A DNA stretch of 64,000 nucleotides from an uncultured Dokdonia sp. (GCA_947503305.1 CANNDF010000001.1:868001-932000); one strand, 5' to 3'; numbered from the stretch's first letter, positions 17,247 to 26,999 are shown. Made by a program: numbers and translations. Notes: generated from the letters alone by a model not told the origin.

Positions 17247-20200
17247 ATGAGATTTAACGAAGATTCAAGAGTAAAACTACCTGCAATATTGCATCTTACG
17301 CAATTAGGCTATACCTATATTTCTTTGAAGGATGCTGTTTGGGATCTTGATACTAATATCTTCACAGATATTTTCAAATCCTCTATTGCTAGGATTAATC
17401 CTCATCTTGAAGCTTCAGATATAGATAGATTGTATCAAGAAATAAGCTTGTCTTTAGAAAATGAAGACTTAGGAAAAGTGTTTTATGAAATGTTGATAGA
17501 GCGTTCGGGAACACGACTCATAGATTTTGAGGATTTTTCTAATAATGATTTTCATGTTTGTACAGAACTTACGTATAAGAATGGTGAGGACGAGTTCCGT
17601 CCTGATATTATTTGTTTGATTAATGGAATGCCATTGGTGTTTATAGAGGTTAAGAAGCCTAATAATCGAGAAGGGGTTTTAGACGAATTGAAACGTATTC
17701 AAAGAAGATCTCAAAATAAGAAATTTAGAAAATTTATAAACCTTACGCAGTTTATGATTTTCTCTAACAATATGGAGTATGATCCTAACGAGATAGAACC
17801 TTGGCAAGGGGCTTTTTATGCAGCTACTTCGTATAAGAATCCTATATTTAATTATTTTAGAGAAGAGATAGGGTTTAATCTTTCTCAAGTACTTAAACCA
17901 TTAGATCCAGATACACAAGACTTCTTATTAAAGGATACGAATTACCAATCACTCAAGAATAGCCCTGAATTTATAACCAATAAAAATCCAGATTCAGCTA
18001 CTAATAGAGTACTTACCTCGTTATTGAATAAAGACCGCTTGGCTTTTATGCTGCGATACTCGATCGCTTATGTAAAGGAAAGTAAAGGATTGCAAAAACA
18101 TATCATGCGATACCCACAGCTTTTTGCAACCAAGGCTATCGAAGAAAAACTAGATTCAGGGATAAAAAAAGGAATTATTTGGCATACACAAGGAAGCGGT
18201 AAAACGGCGCTTGCGTATTACAATACACACCATCTTACGGATTATTTCCAGAAGCAACATAAAATCCCTAAGTTCTACTTTATTGTAGACCGTTTGGACC
18301 TATTGACACAAGCCAGGGACGAATTTACGGCAAGAGGACTAAAAGTACATACCGTAAACTCTCGGGATGAATTTGTGCGAGATTTACGTAAAACCACGGC
18401 TTTAAATAACGACAAAGGAGAACGCGAAATTACAGTAGTCAATATCCAAAAATTTAAAGATGATCACGAGATAAGTAAGACGACCGATTATGATATTAAT
18501 ATCCAGCGTGTCTACTTTCTGGATGAAGTACATAGAAGTTATAACCCAGAAGGAAGTTTTCTGGCAAACTTAGAACAAAGTGATAAAAATGCGATAAAGA
18601 TTGGTTTGACAGGGACACCACTTATTGGAGATAGTCTAAAATCAACAAAACTCTTTGGGAAGTATATTCATAAATATTATTACAACAAATCTATTGCAGA
18701 TGGATATACCCTTAAGCTTATACGAGAAGAAATAGAGACCGAATACAAAGTACTTCTTAAAAATGCACTAGACGGGATTAACATAAAAAAAGGTGATGTA
18801 GATAAGAAAACCTTATATGCACATCCTTCTTTTGTTGAACCTATGCTCGCTTATATTGTTTCTGATTTTGAAAAATTTCGTCAGACTAAAGATGATCCAA
18901 ATGTGGGCGGTATGGTCATTTGTGACAGTAGTGAGCAAGCAGAAGAAATGTACAAGATTTTTAATGCTACATACGCTTTCGCGCGTCGTACTGAGCCTGC
19001 CGAAGTAAAAGCGAAAACAGAAAGTTCAGACCGCATTGCAGCAGAACCAACACCTACGTATGGAGTACAACGAAAAGAAGCCTATAAAGTAAAAACAGCC
19101 GCTTTAATACTTTATGACTCTGGAAGCAAACAGGAGTTAGAAGCATGGCGAGATGCTTTTAAAGAAGGCAAGATAGATTTATTGTTTGTGTACAATATGT
19201 TGCTTACAGGCTTTGATGCCAAACGATTAAAGAAACTGTATTTAGGACGTGTGATACGTAGCCACAATCTTTTACAAGCGCTCACCCGTGTGAATAGAAC
19301 CTATAAAGACTATCAATATGGATTTGTTGTAGACTTTGCTGATATTTCCAAAGAATTTGATAAAACCAATCGAGCGTATTTTGATGAACTTCAAGACGTG
19401 CTAGGCGATGAGATGGAGAGCTATTCAGATTTGTTTATGTCTCGGGAAGAGATGGAAGAAAAAATACGAGATATTAAAGAAATCTTAGCCGACTATGATG
19501 TAAAAAATGGAGAACATTTCTCTATGCAGATTTCTGAAATTTATGATCGTAGTGAGATGCTTAAGATCAAGAAATCTCTGGAAGACGCAAAATCATTGTA
19601 TAATATCATTCGTTTAGTAGGAGATTATGAATTGTTAGAACGTCTTGATTTTAGAAAACTAAGTGCATTGCGTATTATGGCAGTAGATAGACTTGCTTTA
19701 CTCAATGCAAAAGAAGCCTTTAAAAACAATGATGAGGTAGGCAATTTATTAAACATTGCTTTAGAAGACATTCTATTTGAATTTACCAAAACGGGAGAAG
19801 CAGAAATGATTCTAGGTGATGCTTTAAAAGATATCCTTAAGAAAACCAGAGAAGCTCTTGGAAATAATTTTGATCCTAAAGACCCACAATGGGTAAGTCT
19901 TTATGATGAACTAAGACGTTTGTTTGAAAACAAGAATTTGAATGAAGTCACTCAAGATGAGATGCGTGAGAATATGAAATCGCTCAAACACATTCATGAA
20001 GCCATCAAAGAACTTAATCGTAAAAACGACCTCTTAAAAAGTAAATACGAAGGCGATCCTAAATATGCACGTGTACAAAAACGATTACTGGAAGCAGGTC
20101 GTCCTTCTAAAATAAAGACTGCTATTATAGAAGCCTTACAAACCATAAAAGCAGCAACAGACACCCGAGTCTTACAACAAAATGATATCTTGACCAACGA

Positions 20201-20348
20201 AAGCTATTTTACAAAACAAGTAGCCAAAATGGTCAATAGTACCTTTAAAGAAACCCTACAACAATCGCTAGATTATGATACCGTCGTTTTTATAAGCGAC
20301 ATTATTGTAAAAGAATACCTAGACGAATATTTTGACAGAACCGCATGA
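17247..20348 (+). CDS. hsdR: type I restriction enzyme, R subunit
   Basis: A 1033-residue HsdR. The N-terminal nuclease domain has the PD-(D/E)xK residues Asp120, Glu134 and Lys136. The SF2 translocase follows, with Walker A HTQGSGKT ending at Thr320 and the DEVH box at 426-429, then LLTGFDAKRLKKLYLGR and ALTRVNRTYKDY in the second RecA domain. The C-terminal 300 residues are helical and bind the methylase. It translocates DNA and cuts unmodified sites. Residues about 574-610 form an Ala/Glu/Lys-rich linker encoded by repeat-like DNA (18974-19017). The stop overlaps the hsdM start by 4 bases. Confidence 0.96.
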   Translation: MRFNEDSRVKLPAILHLTQLGYTYISLKDAVWDLDTNIFTDIFKSSIARINPHLEASDIDRLYQEISLSLENEDLGKVFYEMLIERSGTRLIDFEDFSNNDFHVCTELTYKNGEDEFRPDIICLINGMPLVFIEVKKPNNREGVLDELKRIQRRSQNKKFRKFINLTQFMIFSNNMEYDPNEIEPWQGAFYAATSYKNPIFNYFREEIGFNLSQVLKPLDPDTQDFLLKDTNYQSLKNSPEFITNKNPDSATNRVLTSLLNKDRLAFMLRYSIAYVKESKGLQKHIMRYPQLFATKAIEEKLDSGIKKGIIWHTQGSGKTALAYYNTHHLTDYFQKQHKIPKFYFIVDRLDLLTQARDEFTARGLKVHTVNSRDEFVRDLRKTTALNNDKGEREITVVNIQKFKDDHEISKTTDYDINIQRVYFLDEVHRSYNPEGSFLANLEQSDKNAIKIGLTGTPLIGDSLKSTKLFGKYIHKYYYNKSIADGYTLKLIREEIETEYKVLLKNALDGINIKKGDVDKKTLYAHPSFVEPMLAYIVSDFEKFRQTKDDPNVGGMVICDSSEQAEEMYKIFNATYAFARRTEPAEVKAKTESSDRIAAEPTPTYGVQRKEAYKVKTAALILYDSGSKQELEAWRDAFKEGKIDLLFVYNMLLTGFDAKRLKKLYLGRVIRSHNLLQALTRVNRTYKDYQYGFVVDFADISKEFDKTNRAYFDELQDVLGDEMESYSDLFMSREEMEEKIRDIKEILADYDVKNGEHFSMQISEIYDRSEMLKIKKSLEDAKSLYNIIRLVGDYELLERLDFRKLSALRIMAVDRLALLNAKEAFKNNDEVGNLLNIALEDILFEFTKTGEAEMILGDALKDILKKTREALGNNFDPKDPQWVSLYDELRRLFENKNLNEVTQDEMRENMKSLKHIHEAIKELNRKNDLLKSKYEGDPKYARVQKRLLEAGRPSKIKTAIIEALQTIKAATDTRVLQQNDILTNESYFTKQVAKMVNSTFKETLQQSLDYDTVVFISDIIVKEYLDEYFDRTA
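18974..19017. repeat. repeat-like inverted segment inside hsdR
   Basis: CGCTTTCGCG at 18974-18983 and GCGAAAA at 19011-19017 form the arms of an imperfect inverted repeat around TACTGAGCCTGCCGAAGTA, itself with TACT/AGTA ends. The arms are half-copies of the window-wide TTTCGCGAAA palindrome. It is read in frame as an AFARR...VKAK linker, so it looks like an inserted repeat that kept the reading frame. Confidence 0.5.
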
Positions 20349-21967
20349 CAGCAGACCTTACAACACAGCATATCCTAAAAACCAAAGAACTCATAGACGA
20401 CTTAAAAGCCGTCTGTGCCAACTATGGATTGGGAAATGATGGGAATGAATTTAAAATTATTACCCAAATATTTTTATATAAATACCTCAATGATAAGTTT
20501 ACGTATGAACTGAAGAAAATACATCCGGATTGGTTTACAGATAAGCAATGGATAAAACGCTTGGAAACCTTATCAGACGATGATTATAAAAAACTAGAAT
20601 TTGAGATTGATAGTGATATTGCGTTTTTAAAAACACATCATTTTTTACCCTATTTATTCAATAGGCAAGACGAGCCTGATTTTGCTAAGCAATTGGATGA
20701 AACTTTACTAGATATTGCAGCAGAAAACAACGAACTTTTTGCCGTAACCACGCAAGATGGTGTCAAGATTAGACTGTTTGAACCTATCACAGAATATGTA
20801 AGTAGTAAACGAGATGCCTTTGCTAAAGCCTTAATTAATAAATTGGTGATCTTTAATTTTGAAGACGTCATGGGAGAAGGTTTTGATTTTTTCTCTACCA
20901 TTTTTGAATATTTGATCAAAGACTATAACAATGATGCAGGTGGGAAATATGCCGAGTATTATACCCCACATGCGGTGGCTAAGATTATGGCAGCCATTAT
21001 GATCCCTTCTCCTGTAAGTAATGTCACTATTTTTGATCCCAGTGCAGGTTCAGGAACTTTATTGATGAATTTGGCACATGCCATAGGCCCTAAAAAATGC
21101 ACCGTATACTCTCAGGATATCTCTCAGAAATCCTCCAATTTATTACGATTAAATCTCGTACTTAATAATTTGGTACATAGTATTCAGAATGTGATACAAG
21201 GAAATACCATGACAGATCCCTACCATCGCGATCAAAAGTTTGATTATATCGTGAGTAATCCTCCTTTTAAGTTAGATTTTAGTGATGATATAGATACGCT
21301 TTCGCGAAAAGAAAACAAGCAACGTTTCTTTGCAGGACTACCAAATGTACCAAAGAAAGCCAAAGATAAAATGGCGATCTACCCCCTATTTATCCAACAC
21401 ATCATGCATGTGTTAGCAGATGGTGGTAAAGCAGCGGTTGTTGTCCCTACAGGATTTATTACCGCACAAAGTGGGATAGAAAAACGAATTAGAACCAAAC
21501 TTGTAGAAGAAAAAATGTTGGCAGGTGTAGTGAGTATGCCAAGTAATATTTTTGCGACCACTGGCACCAATGTCTCCATCTTATTTTTAGATAAAGCCAA
21601 TACCACAGATGATGCTAAAGTCGTATTAATAGACGCTAGTAGTTTAGGAAAAACCATTAGAGAAGGAAAGAACCAAAAAACCGTTTTACAACCCGACGAA
21701 GAACAACAGATCATTAATACGTTTATCAAACAGGAAGTCATAGACGATTTTTCAGTGGCTGTAGGATATGAAGAGATCAAAGAAAAAAACTATTCCCTAA
21801 GTGCTGGGCAGTATTTTGAAGTGAAAATTGAATATGTAGACATTACCGCGGAAGAGTTTGATAATAAAATAAAGTCTTTTGAAAGTAATTTAGAAAGTTT
21901 GTTTTCTGAGAGTGAAAGGATAGAAAAAGAGATTCAGAATAATTTGAAGACTTTGAAATATGACTGA
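20345..21967 (+). CDS. hsdM: type I restriction enzyme, M subunit (N6-adenine methylase)
   Basis: A 540-residue HsdM whose ATG overlaps the hsdR stop. After the helical N-terminal domain it shows SAM-binding motif I DPSAGSG at 231-237 and catalytic motif IV SNPPF at 304-308, the gamma-class adenine methylase pattern. With HsdS it methylates the recognition site and, with HsdR, restricts. A degenerate palindrome copy (21298-21311) encodes LSRKE just after the catalytic motif. It overlaps hsdS by 8 bases. Confidence 0.96.
   Translation: MTADLTTQHILKTKELIDDLKAVCANYGLGNDGNEFKIITQIFLYKYLNDKFTYELKKIHPDWFTDKQWIKRLETLSDDDYKKLEFEIDSDIAFLKTHHFLPYLFNRQDEPDFAKQLDETLLDIAAENNELFAVTTQDGVKIRLFEPITEYVSSKRDAFAKALINKLVIFNFEDVMGEGFDFFSTIFEYLIKDYNNDAGGKYAEYYTPHAVAKIMAAIMIPSPVSNVTIFDPSAGSGTLLMNLAHAIGPKKCTVYSQDISQKSSNLLRLNLVLNNLVHSIQNVIQGNTMTDPYHRDQKFDYIVSNPPFKLDFSDDIDTLSRKENKQRFFAGLPNVPKKAKDKMAIYPLFIQHIMHVLADGGKAAVVVPTGFITAQSGIEKRIRTKLVEEKMLAGVVSMPSNIFATTGTNVSILFLDKANTTDDAKVVLIDASSLGKTIREGKNQKTVLQPDEEQQIINTFIKQEVIDDFSVAVGYEEIKEKNYSLSAGQYFEVKIEYVDITAEEFDNKIKSFESNLESLFSESERIEKEIQNNLKTLKYD
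21298..21311. repeat. imperfect TTTCGCGAAA palindrome inside hsdM
   Basis: The bases CGCTTTCGCGAAAA carry the palindrome core with a mismatched right end. It is read in the frame that gives LSRKE, different from the AFAKA frame used in most other copies. Confidence 0.6.
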
Positions 21968-23171
21968 ATATTTTTTGAATGATTTGTTGAAAATTAAGAA
22001 TGGCAGGGATCATAAACACCTTGAAGAAGGTGAAATTCCTGTTTATGGGAGTGGTGGATTAATTAGGTATGTGAACAAATTTCTTTATGATAAGGAAAGT
22101 ATTTTGTTACCTCGAAAAGGAACTTTGAATAATATTCAATATGCAAATAAACCATTCTGGACAGTTGATACAATTTACTACTCAGAGATAAATGACGAAA
22201 TAGTTGATGGATATTACTTATACAACTACTTAAAATTATTGGATTTGAGTAATTTAAATTCAGGCACTGGAGTTCCAAGTATGACTTTTGGAGCTTATTA
22301 TGGAATTAAAATCAATTTACCTGAATTATCGATTCAAAAACAAATCGCCAAAGTCTTATCCGATATAGATGCTAAGATAGAAGTCAACAACAAAATCAAT
22401 ACAGAATTAGAGTCTCTTGCCAAATTAATCTATGACTATTGGTTTGTTCAGTTTGATTTTCCAGATGCCAATGGCAAACCCTACAAATCTTCTGGTGGAA
22501 AGATGATATATAATGAGGAATTGAAAAGGGAGATTCCTGAAGGGTGGGAATCTGGAATAGCTACTAAAATAATTGAGTTTAACCCTACAGAATCATTACC
22601 TAGAAATGAAGTGGGGAGTTATATTGATATGAATGCTTTACCAACAAATGGCTATATGACTTCAAAAGTTCAGAAAAAGCAATTTGGAGGAGGAATGAAG
22701 TTTAGAAATCATGATGTTTTGGTTGCTAGAATTACACCCTGTCTAGAAAACGGAAAAACTTGTTTAGTTTCTCTTTTAGATAATGACGAAGTTGGTTTTG
22801 GGTCTACAGAGTTTATAGTGATGAGAGGAAAGAAAAAACCATTACCAGCGTTTATATCATTTTTGTCTCGATCAGAGTATTTCAGAAAATATGCTATTAT
22901 GAATATGGTAGGTACTTCTGGGAGAAAACGTGTAGACGCAAAACAATTAGAACTCATATCAATCCCTATTCCACCTGAAAATCTTCTTGATCGTTTTGAA
23001 GAAATGATTCAACCTTACTTCGAGAAGATGACATTAAATACTAAAGAAAACCAAGAATTAGCTTCGTTACGCGATTGGTTATTGCCTATGTTAATGAATG
23101 GGCAGGTGAGGGTTGGAGAGATAAAAGAACAGTTGGGTATGGTTGCGGAGGAGAATATTAAGTATGGGTAG
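21960..23171 (+). CDS. hsdS: type I restriction enzyme, specificity subunit
   Basis: A 403-residue HsdS with two target-recognition domains. The first covers about residues 1-115. A conserved helix follows (KQIAKVLSDIDAKIEVNNKINTELE) with the linker YDYWFVQFDFPDANGKPYKSSGGKM. The second domain starts after IPEGWESG near 200, and a second helix lies near the end. It sets the bipartite DNA site, which cannot be read from sequence. It starts 8 bases before the end of hsdM and ends 2 bases before the PtuA-like gene. The first domain looks more AT-rich than hsdM, as is common for exchanged recognition domains. Confidence 0.94.
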   Translation: MTEYFLNDLLKIKNGRDHKHLEEGEIPVYGSGGLIRYVNKFLYDKESILLPRKGTLNNIQYANKPFWTVDTIYYSEINDEIVDGYYLYNYLKLLDLSNLNSGTGVPSMTFGAYYGIKINLPELSIQKQIAKVLSDIDAKIEVNNKINTELESLAKLIYDYWFVQFDFPDANGKPYKSSGGKMIYNEELKREIPEGWESGIATKIIEFNPTESLPRNEVGSYIDMNALPTNGYMTSKVQKKQFGGGMKFRNHDVLVARITPCLENGKTCLVSLLDNDEVGFGSTEFIVMRGKKKPLPAFISFLSRSEYFRKYAIMNMVGTSGRKRVDAKQLELISIPIPPENLLDRFEEMIQPYFEKMTLNTKENQELASLRDWLLPMLMNGQVRVGEIKEQLGMVAEENIKYG

Positions 23172-23173
23172 GT

Positions 23174-25414
23174 ATGAGTGGGTTTAAGCTTTTAGGGATA
23201 CGTCCTTTGGAAGGGTGTGGAGATAGATTTAAAAAAAACTTAAAAGAAGGGGAAGTCTATAAATTTTATGGAGATTATATCTTTTTGGACAAAAGAGGTA
23301 ATGAAATCTCCCATGCGCATGAAAATATAAATGATCCTATATACAACGTAAAAACGCCTGAAAACGATATTGATATTTATTCTAATAATGATGATCTAAA
23401 AATTCATATCTCGGCTATTGTAGGGAAAAATGGAAGTGGAAAAAGTACACTTATCGAATTGTTTTTTCTAGCTGTTTATTTATGGGATTATAAGAATATT
23501 ATTCAACATAAGAAAGATGTAGAAGAGGAGAGTATTGAAATAGATCCAAAGTATTCATTTAATAAAATTTTAGAGAAAAATAAGGACTTTGTAGACGTAC
23601 ATGCTGATGGTCGTATACAACGTTTTTTTGGAGGTGTTAAAATATTTATAAAAGAAAGAGTACATCTGGAATTATACTATAAGATTGATACAACTATCTA
23701 TAGATTTTGCATTGATACGGATCGTAAAGATGACACAAACTGGTATCAAATAGAACGTTTAGTAGAAGGTAATTTTGAATCCTATGACTATGAAGAACGT
23801 ACTCCTTTTTATAGCATTGCCTTAAATTACTCCATACATTCATTAAATACTGTTGATATAGGGATATGGCTAGACAGTATTTTTCATAAAAATGATGCGT
23901 ATCAAACCCCTTTAGTAATCAATCCAAAAAGAGAAGAAGGAACCATAGATATCGATAATGAAAGAGGGTTGCAAAAGGCAAGGCTGTTAGTAAATACAAT
24001 GGATATTATCAGTAATAGTCCAGAAGATAATGATCCACTATTTAATTATAAAACAATCGAGAAAATTGTTTTTAAGTATCGATATACTAATTATAAAACG
24101 AGGTTTAAAGGATTGTCTGACTTGTATTTAGACATTCCTTTAATAGGTGCTCCGTACGATAATGTAAATGAAAGGCTTAAGTATGAAATTACTCAACATC
24201 AAGAAATATTTAAGCTAAAAGCGTATAAATCGTGTTCTTGGATAGAGAAAGAAGTATACGGATATTTACTATATAAAACAGATCGTATAGTTAAAAATTA
24301 CCCTACTATTTTTAATGAAGGTGATTATGAACGAAACCTTAAAAAAATAAAAGACTATGACAGCCATATTACCTATAAATTAAAGCAGGTGATTCATTTT
24401 ATTAATCACGATAATTATATAAAAACAAAATGTGAAGAGTATCAACCAGAACTAGTTAAAGACGCATATGGAGAGGGAATGGATGGATATTCATTCAGAG
24501 AGGATCCAGGTATTGAAATAGCAATACGAAATGAAGAAGATAATTTGAGAGATCAGATCTATTCTAATCAAACTAAAGTATCGCTTGACCTTATAAATTT
24601 TTTGCCCCCTCCCGTTTTTGAGTATGATTTTCATTTTTCTGAGAAATTAAACGATACATTTGAGAATGTAAGTTCAGGAGAAAAACAACAGATCTACTCG
24701 ATACATACGATTATGTATCATCTGCGTAATGTTTCCTCAATCAAAAAGTCTACGGCCTTATTCAAGTATAATAATATTAATATTCTATTAGACGAAATTG
24801 AATTATACTTTCATCCAGAAATGCAGCGACATTTTATTGATAGATTACTTAAAGGGATTGGTCAATTAAGTAAATATTTTAAAGGCAGTATTAAGTCCAT
24901 TAATATATTAATAGCTACGCATTCTCCTTTTATTCTTTCAGATATCACATCTTCAAATATTTTAAGACTAAATAATGGAACAGTTCAAACAATTAAACAA
25001 CAAACATTTGGGGCTAACATACACGACTTATTAGCAAATGATTTCTTTTTAGAGAATGGGTTTATGGGGGAGTTTGCTAAAGTTGAGATAAAGAGAGTAG
25101 TCAATTCATTACAATATATAATTTTAACTAATGAAAAACTTGAAAAAGAAAGATTTTTAAAGAGTTCAACTATCGATTTAGATAAAATAAAGTTAAGAGA
25201 TCAGATCAATGATATTACTTCAAAATTAAGAGGTCTACTTCCTCTTTACGAAAAGAATTATGATCAAGATTATTTTGAAAGTGTTATTAAAATTGTTGGT
25301 GAACCTATGTTATATATGAGTTTGATGGAGTTATATACAGACGCTTTTAAAACTAAAAAGGATACTTTTTTACAATCACAAATTGATAGACTTATAAATT
25401 TAAAAGAGAAATGA
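23174..25414 (+). CDS. AAA/ABC-type ATPase, PtuA-like (Septu defence)
   Basis: A 746-residue SMC/RecF-like ATPase. Walker A GKNGSGKS is at 84-91, the ABC signature-like SSGEKQQ at 500-506, Walker B LLDEIE with acidic residues at 540-541, and the H-loop ATHSPF at 581-586. The long middle insert has no clear coiled coil. An ATPase of this shape coupled by a 4-base overlap to an HNH protein is the arrangement of Septu (PtuA/PtuB), in which ATP state controls the nuclease. It lies 2 bases after hsdS. A line I counted here (24301-24360) has 16 G/C in 60 bases against 25 in a line of hsdM (21001-21060), suggesting separate acquisition. Confidence 0.8.
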   Translation: MSGFKLLGIRPLEGCGDRFKKNLKEGEVYKFYGDYIFLDKRGNEISHAHENINDPIYNVKTPENDIDIYSNNDDLKIHISAIVGKNGSGKSTLIELFFLAVYLWDYKNIIQHKKDVEEESIEIDPKYSFNKILEKNKDFVDVHADGRIQRFFGGVKIFIKERVHLELYYKIDTTIYRFCIDTDRKDDTNWYQIERLVEGNFESYDYEERTPFYSIALNYSIHSLNTVDIGIWLDSIFHKNDAYQTPLVINPKREEGTIDIDNERGLQKARLLVNTMDIISNSPEDNDPLFNYKTIEKIVFKYRYTNYKTRFKGLSDLYLDIPLIGAPYDNVNERLKYEITQHQEIFKLKAYKSCSWIEKEVYGYLLYKTDRIVKNYPTIFNEGDYERNLKKIKDYDSHITYKLKQVIHFINHDNYIKTKCEEYQPELVKDAYGEGMDGYSFREDPGIEIAIRNEEDNLRDQIYSNQTKVSLDLINFLPPPVFEYDFHFSEKLNDTFENVSSGEKQQIYSIHTIMYHLRNVSSIKKSTALFKYNNINILLDEIELYFHPEMQRHFIDRLLKGIGQLSKYFKGSIKSINILIATHSPFILSDITSSNILRLNNGTVQTIKQQTFGANIHDLLANDFFLENGFMGEFAKVEIKRVVNSLQYIILTNEKLEKERFLKSSTIDLDKIKLRDQINDITSKLRGLLPLYEKNYDQDYFESVIKIVGEPMLYMSLMELYTDAFKTKKDTFLQSQIDRLINLKEK

Positions 25415-26379
25415 TAGCGATCCATCAAAACAGAGTAAAAGTTGTTCAAACTCTTTTTGCTGATGACATAAAAAAACAAAGAGAGAAAGCTTTAGAAAAA
25501 TTAATTGTTTTAAATAATAAGACAGATAATAGAGACGATAAAACGTATTTAGAGAATGTTATATCACTATTTGAAAATAATACTGATATACTACTTTGGG
25601 ATCAAGTTAAATTAGAGACAGAAAAAGATAGCATAGGTGATGTTCCTCTTGTTGAAAAGCTCTATAGAGGTAAGCTGAGGTTAGTTAAAAGTCCAATAAA
25701 AAATATAATTATAAAAGAACTAGGTTATAAAAGCTTAAGAAGTTCTTTTTATCCACAATATTTTGAGAAAATAGGGATTAAAGCTTGTGTGTATTGTAAT
25801 TCACAGCTTACAATAACAGCTATTAAATCTAAAGGTAAATATTCTGCAAAATTTGATGTAGATCATTATCACTCAAAAGATGAGTACCCTTTTTTAAGTA
25901 TTTGTTTGTATAATTTATATCCAGCTTGTGCTTCTTGTAACAGAGCAAAAAGTAATGGCGAGGTTGAATTTAATTTATATACAAATGATGGAGTCAAAAC
26001 ACTCCAAGCTGATTACCAGTTTAAATTAACCCCTTATTCTAAAGCAAAATATTTAGTAACTAGAGATGTTGAAGAGCTCTCCTTTATTTTTGAAGAGCCA
26101 GATTATGATAATCCAAATGTAAAGACTTTCAATGAGGTTTTTCATATTGAAAGTATTTACGAAACTCAAAAAGATGTAATTGAAGAGTTGATTATCAAAA
26201 GTCAGATATATAACCAAGCATATTTAAAAACATTAAAATTGAGCTTTAATAAACTATCATTACATCCGAGATTGTATAAAAGAACATTGATAGGTAACTA
26301 CACAGAAGATAAGGATATACATAAAAGGCCTATGAGTAAATTTATGATGGATATTGCTAAAGACCTCGATTTAATTTGA
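25411..26379 (+). CDS. HNH nuclease, PtuB-like (Septu defence)
   Basis: A 322-residue protein starting inside the stop of the ATPase gene. Zinc-binding CVYC lies at 126-129, the catalytic DH at 151-152 within FDVDHYHSK, and CASCN at 173-177, followed by RAKS. This Cys4-zinc HNH layout with YPFLSICLYNLYPAC between the halves matches PtuB-like nucleases. It would cut DNA or another nucleic acid when released or activated by its ATPase partner. It is the most AT-rich gene sampled here: two lines (25561-25620 and 25681-25740) have 15 and 11 G/C in 60 bases. The next gene starts with TTG overlapping its TGA. Confidence 0.8.
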   Translation: MIAIHQNRVKVVQTLFADDIKKQREKALEKLIVLNNKTDNRDDKTYLENVISLFENNTDILLWDQVKLETEKDSIGDVPLVEKLYRGKLRLVKSPIKNIIIKELGYKSLRSSFYPQYFEKIGIKACVYCNSQLTITAIKSKGKYSAKFDVDHYHSKDEYPFLSICLYNLYPACASCNRAKSNGEVEFNLYTNDGVKTLQADYQFKLTPYSKAKYLVTRDVEELSFIFEEPDYDNPNVKTFNEVFHIESIYETQKDVIEELIIKSQIYNQAYLKTLKLSFNKLSLHPRLYKRTLIGNYTEDKDIHKRPMSKFMMDIAKDLDLI

Positions 26380-26996
26380 AAGAGATTATTGAAAAATTTA
26401 TTATTACTTCCGATCAAGAGTTTCATCGTTATAATTCTTGGAATCATTGTTATGCTGCTTTTGGTGATAATAAGTTGAGTAACGATATTTTGGCATTACA
26501 TCTTGGATTTTACCTAGCTAGTTGGGGGATGTATCGTGGCTCTAGTGGATTGCTTCAGAAAGATTACAAAATACATATTGGGGCTGTTGAAGTCATCCAT
26601 CGATATCCTGAATTAAGATGCTCAAAAAATAAAGAGGTAACCTCTTCTGATATTGTCACAATAAGAGCTCTAATTGAAGATTTGGAAGAATATTATCAAC
26701 CCTATTCATTTAAAACATCAGAGGGGGTAGTTAAGAATATAAGTGCAACAGATACACTGATAAGTAAAATACTATTAGGGACATTAGGATGTCTTCCAGC
26801 TTTTGATCGGTTTTTTATAGATGGAGTAAGAAAAGAAAAGAAAAAATTTACAACATTAAAAGAGCGAAGTCTTAAGAATCTTTTTGCCTATACAGAAGAG
26901 CATGAACACCTTCATAAATTGCAGAAGGAATATCCTCAGTATCCTGTCATGAAATTAGTGGATATGTATTTTTGGCAAATAGGCTTTGATTTATAA
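26376..26996 (+). CDS. unrecognised third protein of the Septu-like module
   Basis: A 206-residue soluble protein whose TTG start overlaps the HNH gene stop (TTGA), the same coupling as the genes before it, so the frame and start are well supported. It is mixed helical with aromatic-rich motifs: RYNSWNHCYAAFG near residue 20, ALHLGFYLASWGMYRGSSGLLQKDYKIH at about 40-67 and PAFDRFFIDG near 147. I know no function for it. Conserved-looking Trp, His, Arg and Asp residues could form an active site. It may be a sensor, a nuclease regulator or an antitoxin-like guard of the HNH protein. It is the last gene of the six-gene operon and ends 3 bases before the convergent DUF2188 gene. Confidence 0.75.
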   Translation: MKEIIEKFIITSDQEFHRYNSWNHCYAAFGDNKLSNDILALHLGFYLASWGMYRGSSGLLQKDYKIHIGAVEVIHRYPELRCSKNKEVTSSDIVTIRALIEDLEEYYQPYSFKTSEGVVKNISATDTLISKILLGTLGCLPAFDRFFIDGVRKEKKKFTTLKERSLKNLFAYTEEHEHLHKLQKEYPQYPVMKLVDMYFWQIGFDL

Positions 26997-26999
26997 TCC

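Noticed and set aside
23174-26996. Retron with PtuAB-type effector
   Set aside because: No reverse transcriptase gene and no msr/msd-like RNA region is seen beside the ATPase/HNH pair.
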